From assembly GCA_017958545.1 (NCBI GenBank), contig JAGDCM010000125.1, positions 1-36,204 of the forward strand: a stretch of DNA of 36,204 bases, read 5' to 3'. The notes beneath the pieces are model-generated. The model had not been told where the DNA came from. It saw nothing but the letters and a program-made list of their open reading frames with translations, and ran no database searches. This document shows positions 1 through 9,097 of the stretch, piece by piece (position 1 is the first letter of the stretch; each line of letters starts with the position of its first letter). Origin of the DNA: Bacteroidaceae bacterium. Lineage in GTDB: Bacteria; Bacteroidota; Bacteroidia; Bacteroidales; Bacteroidaceae. The position numbers were made by a program, and so were the translations under genes.

Positions 1-4
1 ATCT

Positions 5-106
5 TAGGAATAAGGCAAGAGTGTCTACCGAGGTAGGAATAAGGCAGTAAACTGACAACCTGTGCAGGAATAAGAAAAGTAAAGTGTAAACCAAGTTAGG
101 AATAAC
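5..106. repeat. spaced degenerate repeat, core AGGAATAA
   Basis: The core AGGAATA begins at 6, 35, 66 and 98, so the period is 29-32 bases. The first two copies share the longer string TAGGAATAAGGCA and the last two are degraded. The array may continue to the left of the window. The sequences between copies are unrelated to each other. Confidence 0.6.
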
Positions 107-168
107 AAACAAAACTGTCAACCAAAATCAGTACAGGTCATTCTAAGCAAGTAAGCTCAAATATTCCT

Positions 169-206
169 CAGTTGTTCTTCAGTTGTTCTTCAGTTGTTGT
201 CCAGTG
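169..206. repeat. 11-bp tandem repeat, CAGTTGTTCTT
   Basis: Two perfect 11-bp units start at 169 and 180, a third with changed 3' bases starts at 191, and a partial unit CAGTG starts at 202. The 11-bp period matches the longer degenerate array near the right end of the window, although the unit sequence differs. Confidence 0.8.
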
Positions 207-323
207 AATACTGGGAAAGTACTGTACAAGTACTGGATATATAATGCACAAAGTTCGAGAGAACTACGGAAGAAAGCCGAGGGAAGAGCGAGGGAACAAC
301 CTTGCAAATACAACAGACAAAGG

Positions 324-357
324 TTTATGGTTTGCTGTTTATGGTTTGCTGTTTATG
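324..357. repeat. 14-bp tandem repeat
   Basis: The unit TTTATGGTTTGCTG occurs twice perfectly (324-337 and 338-351), followed by the partial TTTATG. No function is evident. Confidence 0.85.
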
Positions 358-447
358 TTCGGGCGTTTCTATATGAAATTTTTATCAATTACTAAAAAGT
401 AACAACTTGTCCACTCGTCCACTTGTTTACTTGTCTACTAAAATCAC

Positions 448-455
448 TATCTTTG
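448..455 (+). promoter_or_regulatory. TAnnTTTG promoter element for the nitroreductase operon
   Basis: TATCTTTG matches the Bacteroidota -7 consensus TAnnTTTG and ends 26 bases before the ATG at 482. A TTG at 423-425 lies 22 bases upstream and could serve as the -33 element. Confidence 0.6.
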
Positions 456-481
456 CAACGTAAATCCATAAAAACACAAAT

Positions 482-1186
482 ATGACACTACTGGAAGCCA
501 TAGAAGCACGACACAGCGTGAGGGCATACAAAGACAAGCCGCTCGACGACGACACCGTGAAACTGCTGAAAGAGAAAATCATAGAACTCAACCGCGAAGG
601 AGAACTGCACATGCAGCTCATCACCAACGAACCCGAAGCATTCCGGGGACCGCTGGCACGATACGGCAAATTCAGGGGCGTGAACAACTACATCGTCATC
701 GCCGGAGAGAAAGCAGACGATCTGGACGAGCGCGTGGGATACTACGGAGAGCAACTGGTGCTGTACGCACAGACACTGGGACTCAACACATGCTGGGTGG
801 GACTCAGCTACACAAAAGTGCCCGGGACATACGTGCTCTACTGGAAAGAGAAAATAGCGTGCTACATCGCCATAGGATACGGAGAGACACAGGGCGTCAG
901 CCACAAGACAAAGACCGTGGAACAGGTGAGCAACGCCAACGAGGGGACTCCGGAATGGTTTCGCAAGGGAGTGGAGGCCGCACTGCTCGCCCCCACCGCC
1001 GTGAACCAGCAGAAGTTCTCATTCGAATATGCAGGCATGACAGGAGGCCGACATCGCGTGATAGCCAGAAAAGGATTCTCACTGATCGGCTACACAAAAA
1101 TGGATATGGGCATAGCAAAATGCCACTTCGAACTGGGAGCCGGGAAGGACAACTTCGAGTGGGCCCAACAGACAGAAAAACAATGA
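482..1186 (+). CDS. nitroreductase family protein (TM nitroreductase type)
   Basis: This 234-residue protein looks like an FMN-dependent oxidoreductase of the nitroreductase superfamily. Members reduce nitro compounds, quinones or other electron acceptors with NAD(P)H; the substrate here is unknown. The N-terminal motif ARHSVRAY (residues 9-16) is the typical FMN-phosphate-binding start, with R10, S12 and R14. The C-terminal DMGIAKCHFELGAG segment is characteristic of the putative TM nitroreductase subfamily, which has two half-domains in one chain. The start follows a TAnnTTTG promoter and is the first plausible ATG. The stop codon overlaps the next gene's ATG (AATGA), so the two are translationally coupled. 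I am sure of the family and not of the substrate. Confidence 0.88.
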   Translation: MTLLEAIEARHSVRAYKDKPLDDDTVKLLKEKIIELNREGELHMQLITNEPEAFRGPLARYGKFRGVNNYIVIAGEKADDLDERVGYYGEQLVLYAQTLGLNTCWVGLSYTKVPGTYVLYWKEKIACYIAIGYGETQGVSHKTKTVEQVSNANEGTPEWFRKGVEAALLAPTAVNQQKFSFEYAGMTGGRHRVIARKGFSLIGYTKMDMGIAKCHFELGAGKDNFEWAQQTEKQ

Positions 1187-1644
1187 TAAGAAAAGCAGAG
1201 AGAAGAGACATCGCAGGACTGACAGCACTGCTGTATCAGGCAGACGCCGTGCACAACGCAATACGTCCCGACCTGTTCAAGGCAAACACGCCGAAATACA
1301 GCGAAGAGGAACTGGAGGAGATACTCCGCGACAGGAACAGCCCCATATTCGTCTATGACGACGGAAAGGTGGAAGGGCACGCATTCTGCCAGATAAAGGA
1401 GGTGAAGGACCACCGGCTGCTGCAGGACATCAGGACGCTATACATCGACGACATCTGCGTGGACGAGGCGGCCCGCGGAAAACACATAGGAAAGGCACTG
1501 TACGAGCACGTGCGCGAATACGCCAGGAGCATAGGCTGCCACAACATCACACTCAACGTGTGGGAAGGCAACGACGCAGCAACAGCTTTCTACAGGAGCA
1601 TGGGAATGACAGTGCAGAAAACGGGAATGGAGACCATACTATGA
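1183..1644 (+). CDS. GNAT family N-acetyltransferase
   Basis: A 153-residue single-domain acetyltransferase that would transfer acetyl from acetyl-CoA to an unknown amine. The open frame extends upstream, but the ATG at 1183 overlaps the nitroreductase stop codon and begins a normal GNAT domain (MIRKAERRDI), so I take that as the start. Motif A is visible as ARGKHIGKAL (residues 97-106), a variant of the R/QxxGxG/A pyrophosphate-binding loop. The C-terminal NDAATAFYRSMGM (residues 130-142) is the usual motif B with N130 and Y137. The stop overlaps the next ATG as ATGA, giving a coupled operon with the nitroreductase and the DUF1294 gene. Confidence 0.88.
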   Translation: MIRKAERRDIAGLTALLYQADAVHNAIRPDLFKANTPKYSEEELEEILRDRNSPIFVYDDGKVEGHAFCQIKEVKDHRLLQDIRTLYIDDICVDEAARGKHIGKALYEHVREYARSIGCHNITLNVWEGNDAATAFYRSMGMTVQKTGMETIL

Positions 1645-1937
1645 CACAAAGCATGAGAATATGGCTGCTGGAGCACCCCGCCCTACTCTACCGCGCCGTC
1701 GTCAACGCAGCCACATTCCTCATATACGGTATCGACAAGTGGAAGGCCCGACACGGGAAGCGCAGGATATCAGAGGCCGCACTGCTGTGGATGGCGGCGG
1801 CAGGAGGCAGCATAGGAGCATGGATGGGGATGAAGACATGGCATCACAAGACCCAGCATAAGAAGTTCTGCTACGGCGTGCCGCTGATAATGCTGGCGCA
1901 AACGGCGCTGAGCGTATGGGTCTTGGTTAAGGGTTAA
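1641..1937 (+). CDS. DUF1294 family small membrane protein
   Basis: A 98-residue integral membrane protein with the DUF1294 hallmarks: YGIDKWKA near residues 29-36, the RISEAALLWMAAAGGSIGAWMGM segment near 43-65, and the basic HHKTQHKKF stretch before the last hydrophobic helix. Three hydrophobic segments are visible. The function of the family is unknown. The chosen ATG at 1641 overlaps the GNAT stop; a second ATG four codons later is possible. The frame extends further upstream inside the GNAT gene, but that part carries no domain. It is the third gene of the operon that begins at 482. Confidence 0.85.
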   Translation: MTQSMRIWLLEHPALLYRAVVNAATFLIYGIDKWKARHGKRRISEAALLWMAAAGGSIGAWMGMKTWHHKTQHKKFCYGVPLIMLAQTALSVWVLVKG

Positions 1938-1963
1938 GGGTTAAAGGTTAAGGGTTAAAGGTT
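1926..1963. repeat. GGGTTAA/AGGTTAA heptamer tandem repeat
   Basis: About five 7-bp units of the form GGTTAAG or GGTTAAA start inside the last codons of the DUF1294 gene and end just before the next gene. Because the unit is 7 bp and contains TAA, a few copies put stop codons in all three forward frames. The same type of repeat lies at 26958-26978, also between two co-oriented genes. Confidence 0.75.
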
Positions 1964-1974
1964 CGTTTATAATA

Positions 1975-2712
1975 ATGAAGGTAATTAGAGCGACAAAGAC
2001 ATCGGAACAAGCCGGAGCTTACTACGTAAGGATACAGGCGATGGCACGGAAACATCAGATTCCGCTCGACGTGGAGTTTGACGAACATGACACACCCGAT
2101 ACAAAATACATCGTGATGGTGGACGAATATCTGCCGGTGGCCACTTGCCGCATGTACGCCATAGACGGGGAGAGAGTGATGCTGGGACGCGTGGTGGTGC
2201 TGCCGGAATATCGCCGGCAGGGACTTGGCACCCAAGTGATGAAGGAAGCGGAAACATGGGCAAGGGAACTGGGATACAAGAAAGCAGTGGTGGAAAGCCG
2301 CGACAACAAGATACACTTCTATGAGACGATGGGGTATGCGGCCGACTACTCGCAGAAAATCGTGGGAGAGACATTCACCTGCTACCGGATGGAGAAAAAC
2401 ATGGAAGAAGAGACAACATGCTCGCAAGACAGCAATGCCGATGAAGGCGCACCCCGCAATATATGGAGCAGAACCAGGAGATGGTTGCAGTCGCTGTCAT
2501 TCCGCACCGGTGTGACAGTATTGCTGTGCTGCATACCCTTCTATATTCTCTCCTTTGCCCAAATGCTGCTCCCGATAAGTACTGTTACGAAAGGTGTACT
2601 GTGGACCGTGCTGTTCGGGCTGGCCAAGACCTGCCAGTACGGAGGTTTGACAATCCTGGGCGTTGAGGGCTACAAACGGCTGAAGAATAAAATATCTGAA
2701 TGGAAGAAATAA
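1975..2712 (+). CDS. GNAT acetyltransferase fused to a C-terminal membrane domain
   Basis: This 245-residue protein has two parts. Residues 1-140 are a GNAT acetyltransferase with the acetyl-CoA loop RRQGLG (80-85) and the SRDNKIHFYETMGY motif (108-121), so it should acetylate an amine; the substrate is unknown. After an acidic, low-complexity linker (about 141-165), residues 178-199 and 205-230 form two hydrophobic, probably membrane-spanning segments, followed by a basic tail. The fusion would tether the enzyme to the inner membrane. I chose the ATG at 1975, directly after the heptamer repeat, because it starts the GNAT domain cleanly. The gene ends right before a strong hairpin terminator. 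The GNAT call is secure; membrane tethering is inferred from hydrophobicity. Confidence 0.85.
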   Translation: MKVIRATKTSEQAGAYYVRIQAMARKHQIPLDVEFDEHDTPDTKYIVMVDEYLPVATCRMYAIDGERVMLGRVVVLPEYRRQGLGTQVMKEAETWARELGYKKAVVESRDNKIHFYETMGYAADYSQKIVGETFTCYRMEKNMEEETTCSQDSNADEGAPRNIWSRTRRWLQSLSFRTGVTVLLCCIPFYILSFAQMLLPISTVTKGVLWTVLFGLAKTCQYGGLTILGVEGYKRLKNKISEWKK

Positions 2713-2714
2713 AA

Positions 2715-2740
2715 AAACCCGCTGAAAAATCAGCGGGTTT
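2715..2740 (+). terminator. hairpin terminator
   Basis: An 11-bp perfect stem (AAACCCGCTGA pairing with TCAGCGGGTTT) closes an AAAA loop three bases after the GNAT-membrane gene stop. A-rich sequence on the left and T-rich sequence on the right let it work in both directions, separating this operon from the tRNA gene on the other strand. Confidence 0.9.
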
Positions 2741-2753
2741 AAATTTATCAGAG

Positions 2754-2838
2754 CGGAGAGAGAGGGATTCGAACCCCCGGTGCCTCGCAGCACGGCAGTT
2801 TTCAAGACTGCTGTAATCGACCACTCTACCATCTCTCC
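2754..2838 (-). tRNA. tRNA-Ser(UGA)
   Basis: On the minus strand the 7-bp acceptor stem GGAGAGA/TCTCTCC pairs (2832-2838 with 2755-2761). The T loop GGTTCGAATCC is present, and the anticodon loop CTTGAAA gives anticodon TGA. A long variable arm fits a serine tRNA. G73 is the discriminator base, and CCA is not encoded. Length is about 85 nt. Confidence 0.95.
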
Positions 2839-2864
2839 GAGCGGTGTTTCCGCGTTTGCGGGTG

Positions 2865-2872
2865 CAAAGGTA
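2865..2872 (-). promoter_or_regulatory. promoter element for tRNA-Ser
   Basis: TACCTTTG on the minus strand lies 26 bases upstream of the mature tRNA 5' end, which would leave a short 5' leader of about 20 nt. It matches the TAnnTTTG consensus. Confidence 0.7.
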
Positions 2873-2960
2873 CGACATTTTTTGCAAACAGACACACTCA
2901 AAGACAAATTATTTTATGTCTTTTTTGCAATAATGCACTCTCCCACCCTTATTTCAGAGC

Positions 2961-3962
2961 TCAAAGTCCGAGGGCTGCCTTCACTTCCTGCCCGATAGCC
3001 TCACCGCGAAGGCGGCGCTTGAGTATGGTGCCGTCGGGACCGAAGAGAATAATCTCGGGAATGCCCTCAATACCGTACGCATCGCTGCCCGCCTTCTGGG
3101 CATTGATTATCTGCGGATAAGGTATGCCCATCTGCCGGATGGCCTTGAGGGTTTCGGCCGGTTTGTCCCATGTGGCAACGCCGAGCACCTCGAAGCGGTC
3201 GCTCTTGTAGGTGTTGTAGACATTGATGAGATTGGGAATCTCTGCACGGCAGGGACCGCACCACGATGCCCAGAAGTCCACCAACACGTATTTACCCTTA
3301 CCCACATAATCGGAAAGGCGCTGCGTCTTACCCTCGTATTCAGCCTCAAAATCAATGAAGGGCTGACCCTCGGCACTCTTGTTCTTGAACGAAACTGACT
3401 CCATGAGAGCCGTCATGGGAGCCGTCTGCTGCATCTCGGGAGAGAGAGAACCGATGAGTCTGATGACATCGGAGGGAGCGAGATAGGAAGCCACCAGATT
3501 GAGCGACAACACACCGGAGACATCGCTGCCGTGCTCCTGAATCAGCGTGTCGAGCGTGAGAAGCAGTTCGTCGCGCGATGCGACAGTGGAGAGACGTTCT
3601 ATGAAATCGTGCACGGCATCGTTGAGCGGAGTGCCCGAGAAGATGCCCGTCTTGCCGTTGAAACGCGCCTCACCGGGTTCGAGGGCAAAAGGTATGGCGT
3701 AGGGTTGGAAACCCGTGATGCTGTGCAGATAGAAAGTGACATCGGCGCATTGCGGCTTATCCACAGAACCCGCGATGAGGAACGTGTCGGCTGTCACGGA
3801 AACATTCTGCACAGCCTTTCCGTTCACGTGGAGCACAACGGAATCAACGGTGAAACCCATCTGGGAGAACTGGGCAATGCTGCCCGTGATACGATACTCA
3901 TTTCTGCCGCACGATGTGAGGAATGCCAATGCGGCTACAAAAAGGCAAATAGTGTGTTTCAT
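2961..3962 (-). CDS. TlpA-like thiol:disulfide oxidoreductase lipoprotein (DUF4369 plus thioredoxin domain)
   Basis: A 333-residue lipoprotein with a signal peptide ending in the lipobox LTSC (lipidated C18). The middle (about 20-130) resembles the DUF4369 beta-rich domain found in front of Bacteroidota thioredoxin-like proteins. The C-terminal domain (about 200-333) is an AhpC/TlpA-type thioredoxin fold with the active site WASWCGPC (C235 and C238) and a cis-proline region near IEGIPEIILF. It probably reduces or exchanges disulfides of envelope proteins; partners are unknown. It is the last gene of the minus-strand series that starts with the DUF4105 gene, separated from the ABC-F gene by 117 bases of low-complexity DNA, so it may also have its own promoter. 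Confidence 0.9.
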   Translation of the reverse strand: MKHTICLFVAALAFLTSCGRNEYRITGSIAQFSQMGFTVDSVVLHVNGKAVQNVSVTADTFLIAGSVDKPQCADVTFYLHSITGFQPYAIPFALEPGEARFNGKTGIFSGTPLNDAVHDFIERLSTVASRDELLLTLDTLIQEHGSDVSGVLSLNLVASYLAPSDVIRLIGSLSPEMQQTAPMTALMESVSFKNKSAEGQPFIDFEAEYEGKTQRLSDYVGKGKYVLVDFWASWCGPCRAEIPNLINVYNTYKSDRFEVLGVATWDKPAETLKAIRQMGIPYPQIINAQKAGSDAYGIEGIPEIILFGPDGTILKRRLRGEAIGQEVKAALGL

Positions 3963-4035
3963 GTTTTTTTAAGTTGACGAGTTGTTAGTTCGCTTCGACT
4001 GCGCTCGCGCTCATTTGCTGCGCAAAAGTAGACGA

Positions 4036-4080
4036 GTTGTTTGTTTTGGTTTTGATTTTCGTTTTGGTTTTGGTTTTCGT
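4036..4080. repeat. TTTTGG/TTTTCG low-complexity tandem
   Basis: Hexamer-like units (TTTTGG, TTTTGA, TTTTCG) are repeated about six times just downstream of the ABC-F stop codon. No stable hairpin was seen. Confidence 0.65.
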
Positions 4081-5750
4081 TAATTCTTCTTCTCCTCCAG
4101 TTCCATCCAGCGGAGGGTCTTCTCTTCCATCTCGGCTTCCAGCTGAGGCAAGCGCTTGGAGAGGCGCACTATATCATCCACCGGCACAGAGGCCTCGCTG
4201 AGCGTCTGCTCTATCTGAGCCTTCTCGCTCTCAAGGGCGGCTATCTCCTGCTCCAAGGTCTCCAGTTCCTTCGTCTCGCGGAAAGAGAGGCGTTTCTTGG
4301 GTTCGGTGAGACGGGGTTTCTGCGCAGGAGCGAACGCCGTTGACGCAGCGCGCTGGGAGGCTTCCGCCGTGAAAGCGCGATACTGTGTGTAGTTGCCCGG
4401 GAAGTCGTCGATGACACCGTTGCCCTTGAACACCAGAAGATGATCCACCACGCGGTCCATGAAATAGCGGTCGTGGGAGACAACGATGACGCAGCCCTGG
4501 AAGTCCTGCAGATACTGCTCGAGCACCTGCAGGGTCATGATGTCGAGGTCGTTGGTGGGCTCGTCGAGTACGAGGAAATTGGGCTGGCGCATCAATACGG
4601 TGCACAGATGCAGGCGACGCTTCTCACCGCCGGAGAGCTTGCTGATATAGTTCTGCTGCTGCAGAGGTGTGAACATGAAATGCTGGAGGAACTGCATCGC
4701 AGAGAGCTTGCGTCCGCCGCCAAGGTCGACATACTCGGCAATGGCCGTGACGGCATCGATGACCTTCATACCCTCGTCGAAATGCATATCCTCCTGCGAG
4801 AAATAACCGAAGGTGACGGTGTCGCCCACATTGAAGCGTCCGCTGTCAGGGGTCTCCAGACCGAGGAGCAGCTTGACGAAGGTGGACTTACCCGTGCCGT
4901 TGTTGCCGATGATGCCCATCTTCTCGTAGCGTGAGAAGTTATAGTAGAAATCCTTGAGGATGACTGGACCGTCGGGGAACGCCTTGGAGACGTATTCCGC
5001 CTCGAATATCTTGCTGCCTATATAGCTGCTCTTCACCTCCAGACGCATCCTGTCGTCGGCAATGCGCTCGCGCGCTTTCTTCTCTATATCGTAGAAAGCC
5101 TCCTCGCGGTAGCGTGCCTTGTGGGAACGCGCCTGCGGAGTGGAGCGCATCCATTCGAGTTCGGTGCGATAGAGATTGTTGGCACGCGCTATCTCGGCAC
5201 GACGGTTGTCGATACGCTCCTGACGCTTCTCGAGATAGTAGGCATAGTTGCCTCTATAGGTGTAGAGACGCTCGTCGTCCATCTCGAGAATCACGTTGCA
5301 CACGCGGTCGAGGAAATAACGGTCGTGCGTCACCATGAGCAGGGTGATACCTCCGCGACGGAGATAGCTCTCGAGCCACTCCACCATACCGAGGTCGAGA
5401 TGGTTGGTGGGTTCGTCGAGGATGAGCAGGTCGGGCTCCGTCTTGAAGAGCGCCTCGATGGCTGCCCGCTTCACCTGTCCGCCGGAACGTGTGTCGTCCT
5501 CGTCGGCAGCGATGCTCTGAGGCAGATAGCCGATGCGAAGACCGGAGCGCAGTATCACTTCGCCCTCATCGGGAGCATCCGCTCCGGCAAGGATATTGAG
5601 AAGGGAGGTCTTGCCCGTACCGTTCTGCGCCACAAGTCCCACGCGCTGTCCCTCCGCAATGGAGAGGGACAGGTTGCGGAAGAGATACCTGTCTCCGATG
5701 CGCTTGGTGAGACCCTGCGCTACGAGGCTTACAGATTCCTGCCGTGGCAC
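4080..5750 (-). CDS. ABC-F family ATPase (Uup-like), first domain shortened
   Basis: A 556-residue soluble protein with two ABC ATPase domains and no membrane segments. ABC-F proteins usually act on the ribosome, or like Uup on DNA and ribosomes. Domain 1 has Walker A NGTGKT (43-48), Q-loop Q78, SGGQ (89-92), Walker B LLILDE (108-113) and switch H142. Domain 2 has [15 protein letters not shown] and [11 protein letters not shown]. Between them is the ABC-F linker (about 160-235), and the C-terminal 70 residues form a coiled coil as in Uup. Domain 1 is odd: only ten residues ([10 protein letters not shown]) separate the Q-loop from the signature, where relatives have several tens of residues, and the signature leucine is replaced by R88. 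The start is GTG, 22 bases inside the end of secA; no ATG fits. Confidence 0.88.
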   Translation of the reverse strand: MPRQESVSLVAQGLTKRIGDRYLFRNLSLSIAEGQRVGLVAQNGTGKTSLLNILAGADAPDEGEVILRSGLRIGYLPQSIAADEDDTRSGGQVKRAAIEALFKTEPDLLILDEPTNHLDLGMVEWLESYLRRGGITLLMVTHDRYFLDRVCNVILEMDDERLYTYRGNYAYYLEKRQERIDNRRAEIARANNLYRTELEWMRSTPQARSHKARYREEAFYDIEKKARERIADDRMRLEVKSSYIGSKIFEAEYVSKAFPDGPVILKDFYYNFSRYEKMGIIGNNGTGKSTFVKLLLGLETPDSGRFNVGDTVTFGYFSQEDMHFDEGMKVIDAVTAIAEYVDLGGGRKLSAMQFLQHFMFTPLQQQNYISKLSGGEKRRLHLCTVLMRQPNFLVLDEPTNDLDIMTLQVLEQYLQDFQGCVIVVSHDRYFMDRVVDHLLVFKGNGVIDDFPGNYTQYRAFTAEASQRAASTAFAPAQKPRLTEPKKRLSFRETKELETLEQEIAALESEKAQIEQTLSEASVPVDDIVRLSKRLPQLEAEMEEKTLRWMELEEKKN

Positions 5751-8700
5751 TGCTTGAATTTCTTACCGCTGCCGCAAGGACACGGGTCGTTGCGTCCGGG
5801 GAGTTTGTCCACACGTATGGGCTGGGTGGGCTGCTGGTCGCGAGTGTCGCGCGAAGCGGCCTCCTTCATACCCTCGTCGGTGAGCGACTGGTGGCTCTCC
5901 GTGTACTGCTGACGCTGAGGCTTCTGAGGCTGGGGAGCACGCTCCGTACGTATCTGCAACTCAGGCACCTGGGCACGCATCAGAACACTGACCACGCGGT
6001 CGTTGATGCGGTTCACCATATCGTCGAAGAGCTTCACACTCTCCAGTTTGAAGATAAGCAAGGGGTCTTTCTGCTCGTAACTGGCGTTGTGCACAGAGTG
6101 CTTCAGTTCGTCGAGCAGACGCAGATTCTCCTTCCAGCAGTCGTCTATGGTGTGAAGGATGAGAGCCTTGTGGAACGCTGTGCAGACAGCCTGGCACTGC
6201 GACTCGTAAGCCTCCTCGATATTCACGCTGATCTGATAAGCACGACGACCGTCGATAACGGGCACCATGATATTCTCGTAGACGGGCATATCAGGATTCT
6301 CCTTTATCATCGTGACGGCCTTCATGGCATTGGTGGCGATAATCTGGCACTTCTGCTTGAAACGCTCCATTGCCTTCTGATAGGCTTCCTCAGCCAGCTC
6401 GTTGATATCACGTGTGTCCTTGTCCTCACGGGTGAAGGGCACTTCCATGGCGAGTATCTCGAGGAACTGCTCCTTGCAGCCGTCCCAGTCGTTGTTCTCC
6501 ATGATGTTGCACACACGGTCCCAAATCATGTTGGAAATGTCCATACCCAGACGCTCGCCCATGAGTGCGTGGCGGCGCTTAGAGTATATCACGGTACGCT
6601 GCTTGTTCATCACGTCGTCGTATTCCAGAAGGCGCTTACGCACACCGAAATGGTTCTCCTCCACCTTCTTCTGCGCATTCTCAATGGAACGCGTTATCAT
6701 GGAGTGCTCAATCATCTCGCCGTCCTCGAAGCCCAGACGGTCCATCACACGGGCGATACGTTCGCTAGCGAAAAGACGCATCAGTTTGTCTTCGAGAGAC
6801 ACGAAGAAGACGCTGCTGCCCGGGTCACCCTGACGACCGGAACGACCTCTGAGCTGACGGTCCACGCGGCGGCTCTCGTGACGCTCTGTGCCGATGATGG
6901 CAAGACCGCCTGCAGCCTTCACCTCGGGAGTGAGCTTGATATCCGTACCACGACCGGCCATATTGGTGGCGATGGTGACTGTGCCGAGACCATCGACGCT
7001 GCGACCAGCCTCCTTGACGATATCAGCCTCCTTCTGGTGCAGCTTGGCATTCAAAACCTGATGTGGTATCTTGCGCATTGACAGCATCTTGGATAGCATC
7101 TCTGAAATCTCTACTGAAGTAGTACCGACAAGCACGGGACGACCCGAATTGCGCATCTTCTCCACCTCCATAATCACGGCCTTGTACTTCTCGCGCTGAG
7201 TCTTGTAGACGCGGTCGTTCATATCGGTGCGGATGACGGGACGGTTGGTGGGAACCTCCACAACGTCCAGTTTGTAGATATCCCAGAACTCACCCGCTTC
7301 GGTAACGGCAGTACCAGTCATACCGGCCAGCTTGTGATACATGCGGAAATAGTTCTGCAACGTGATGGTGGCATAGGTCTGAGTGGCAGCCTGCACCTTA
7401 ACGTGCTCCTTTGCCTCCACAGCCTGATGAAGACCGTCGCTCCAGCGGCGACCCTCCATGATACGGCCTGTCTGCTCGTCGACAATCTTAATCTCACCGT
7501 TCTGGATAACGTATTCCTCGTCGATATTGAACATCGTGTAGGCCTTGAGCAACTGCTGCAAGGTGTGCACGCGCTCGCTCTTGATGGCATAGTCGTTGTA
7601 GACATCGTCCTTCTTCTGCAAACGCTCCTCGTCGGTGAGCTGTGCGGACTCTATCTCCGACATCTTGGATGCTATGTCGGGCAGGATGAAGAGTTCGGGG
7701 TCCTTCACCTGATTGGAGAGCCACTCATTACCCTTGTCCGTGAGGTCAACGCTGTTAAGTTTCTCGTCGACAACAAAATACAGAGGATCCACGGCTTCCG
7801 GCATACGACGGTTGTTGTTCTCCATATATATTTCCTCTGTGGAGAGCATACCGCTCTTGATACCCGGTTCGGAGAGGAACTTAATAAGTGCCTTGTTCTT
7901 GGGCAGAGCCTTGTGACTGCGGAAGAGAGAGAGGAAACCGTCTGCCGTCTTCTGCTTGTCGTTCTCTGCCGTTCCCTCAGCGATAAGACGCTTGGCATCG
8001 GCAAGATACTGCGTGGCGAGCGTGCGCTGAACACCAACAAGACGCTCCACGAGAGGCTGGTATTCCTCGAACATCTGGTCGTCGCCCTTTGGCACAGGAC
8101 CGGAGATAATCAACGGTGTGCGGGCATCGTCGATAAGCACGGAGTCGACCTCGTCGACAATGGCATAGTTATGGGCACGCTGCACAAGTTCGGAAGGATC
8201 CTGTGCCATGTTGTCGCGCAGATAGTCGAAACCGAATTCATTGTTCGTACCGAAAGTGATGTCACACTGGTATGCCTTGCGACGGGCCTCGCTGTTGGGC
8301 TGGTGCTTGTCGATGCAGTCGACGGAAAGTCCGTGGAACATGTAGATGGGACCCATCCACTCGGAGTCGCGCTTCGCCAGATAGTCGTTGACGGTGACCA
8401 CATGGACACCGTTGCCCGTAAGAGCGTTGAGGAAGACGGGAAGTGTGGCAGTGAGCGTCTTACCCTCACCCGTGAACATCTCAGCTATCTTACCCTGATG
8501 AAGCACTGTGCCACCGAAGAGCTGCACATCGAAGTGAACCATATCCCACACTATCTCGTTACCACCGGCCACCCAGTGATTGTGATATACGGCCTTGTCG
8601 CCCTCTATATCAACGAAATCGTGAGAGGCAGCCAGTTCGCGGTCGAAATCGGTAGCTGTCACCTCGATGTTCTCATTGTTGGCAAAGCGCTCTGCCGTAC

Positions 8701-9046
8701 TCTTGACGATGGCGAAAGCCTCAGCACGTACCAGGTCGAGTTGCTTCTCGTAGATGTCGAGAACGTCCTTCTCCAACTGGTCTATCTTTGCAAAGATGGG
8801 AGCGCGGTCCTGTATCTCTGTGGCAGGAATGGAAGCCTTCAGACGGGCAATCTCCTCCCGCTGCTCCTTCGCAGCCTCGTGTATCTGCTGGCGGAGCGCC
8901 TGAGTGCGGGCTCTCAGTTCATCGTTGGAGAGAGCCTTGATGGAGGGATAGATATCGGTGACCAGCGCCACGAGAGGCTGGTAGGCCTTGAGGTCGCGCC
9001 CCTTCTTATCACCGAAGAGTTTTACAAGTATATTCGCTAAATTCAT
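5729..9046 (-). CDS. secA: preprotein translocase ATPase SecA
   Basis: The 1105-residue motor of the Sec translocon pushes unfolded preproteins through SecYEG using ATP. Visible are Walker A FTGEGKT (191-197), [19 protein letters not shown] of the DEAD motor, the preprotein cross-linking domain, the [12 protein letters not shown] and [23 protein letters not shown] helicase motifs, and a C-terminal SEC-C zinc tail [14 protein letters not shown], which typically binds zinc and SecB or ribosomes. About 1100 residues is normal for Bacteroidales SecA, longer than the 901 of E. coli. The ATG at 9046 starts the conserved N-terminus. No clear TAnnTTTG lies in the 51-base gap to the upstream phosphatase gene, so secA is probably read through from upstream. 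Confidence 0.98.
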   Translation of the reverse strand: MNLANILVKLFGDKKGRDLKAYQPLVALVTDIYPSIKALSNDELRARTQALRQQIHEAAKEQREEIARLKASIPATEIQDRAPIFAKIDQLEKDVLDIYEKQLDLVRAEAFAIVKSTAERFANNENIEVTATDFDRELAASHDFVDIEGDKAVYHNHWVAGGNEIVWDMVHFDVQLFGGTVLHQGKIAEMFTGEGKTLTATLPVFLNALTGNGVHVVTVNDYLAKRDSEWMGPIYMFHGLSVDCIDKHQPNSEARRKAYQCDITFGTNNEFGFDYLRDNMAQDPSELVQRAHNYAIVDEVDSVLIDDARTPLIISGPVPKGDDQMFEEYQPLVERLVGVQRTLATQYLADAKRLIAEGTAENDKQKTADGFLSLFRSHKALPKNKALIKFLSEPGIKSGMLSTEEIYMENNNRRMPEAVDPLYFVVDEKLNSVDLTDKGNEWLSNQVKDPELFILPDIASKMSEIESAQLTDEERLQKKDDVYNDYAIKSERVHTLQQLLKAYTMFNIDEEYVIQNGEIKIVDEQTGRIMEGRRWSDGLHQAVEAKEHVKVQAATQTYATITLQNYFRMYHKLAGMTGTAVTEAGEFWDIYKLDVVEVPTNRPVIRTDMNDRVYKTQREKYKAVIMEVEKMRNSGRPVLVGTTSVEISEMLSKMLSMRKIPHQVLNAKLHQKEADIVKEAGRSVDGLGTVTIATNMAGRGTDIKLTPEVKAAGGLAIIGTERHESRRVDRQLRGRSGRQGDPGSSVFFVSLEDKLMRLFASERIARVMDRLGFEDGEMIEHSMITRSIENAQKKVEENHFGVRKRLLEYDDVMNKQRTVIYSKRRHALMGERLGMDISNMIWDRVCNIMENNDWDGCKEQFLEILAMEVPFTREDKDTRDINELAEEAYQKAMERFKQKCQIIATNAMKAVTMIKENPDMPVYENIMVPVIDGRRAYQISVNIEEAYESQCQAVCTAFHKALILHTIDDCWKENLRLLDELKHSVHNASYEQKDPLLIFKLESVKLFDDMVNRINDRVVSVLMRAQVPELQIRTERAPQPQKPQRQQYTESHQSLTDEGMKEAASRDTRDQQPTQPIRVDKLPGRNDPCPCGSGKKFKQCHGRNL

Positions 9047-9097
9047 ATTCTATATTCTATATAATGTATAGTTTATTAAAACGTTGTGTGATGTGTC

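Larger units (their letters stand above)
1..481. other. gene-free, repeat-rich left end
   Basis: I see no convincing gene here. The stretch holds three kinds of short repeat, listed separately: a motif spaced about 30 bases apart (5-106), an 11-bp tandem (169-206) and a 14-bp tandem (324-357). A TAnnTTTG promoter element for the nitroreductase gene lies near the right edge. A 70-codon open frame at 183-395 runs straight through the 14-bp tandem and has no recognisable features, so I do not call it a gene. Confidence 0.7.

Noticed and set aside
1..110. Possible CRISPR array because of about 30-base spacing
   Set aside because: The repeats are only 8-13 bases, degrade quickly and vary in spacing; no cas gene is near.
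183..395. 70-codon open frame at the left end
   Set aside because: It crosses tandem repeats and resembles no protein.
7334..9040. 568-codon open frame on the plus strand inside secA
   Set aside because: It is the antisense shadow of secA; its translation has no recognisable domain.
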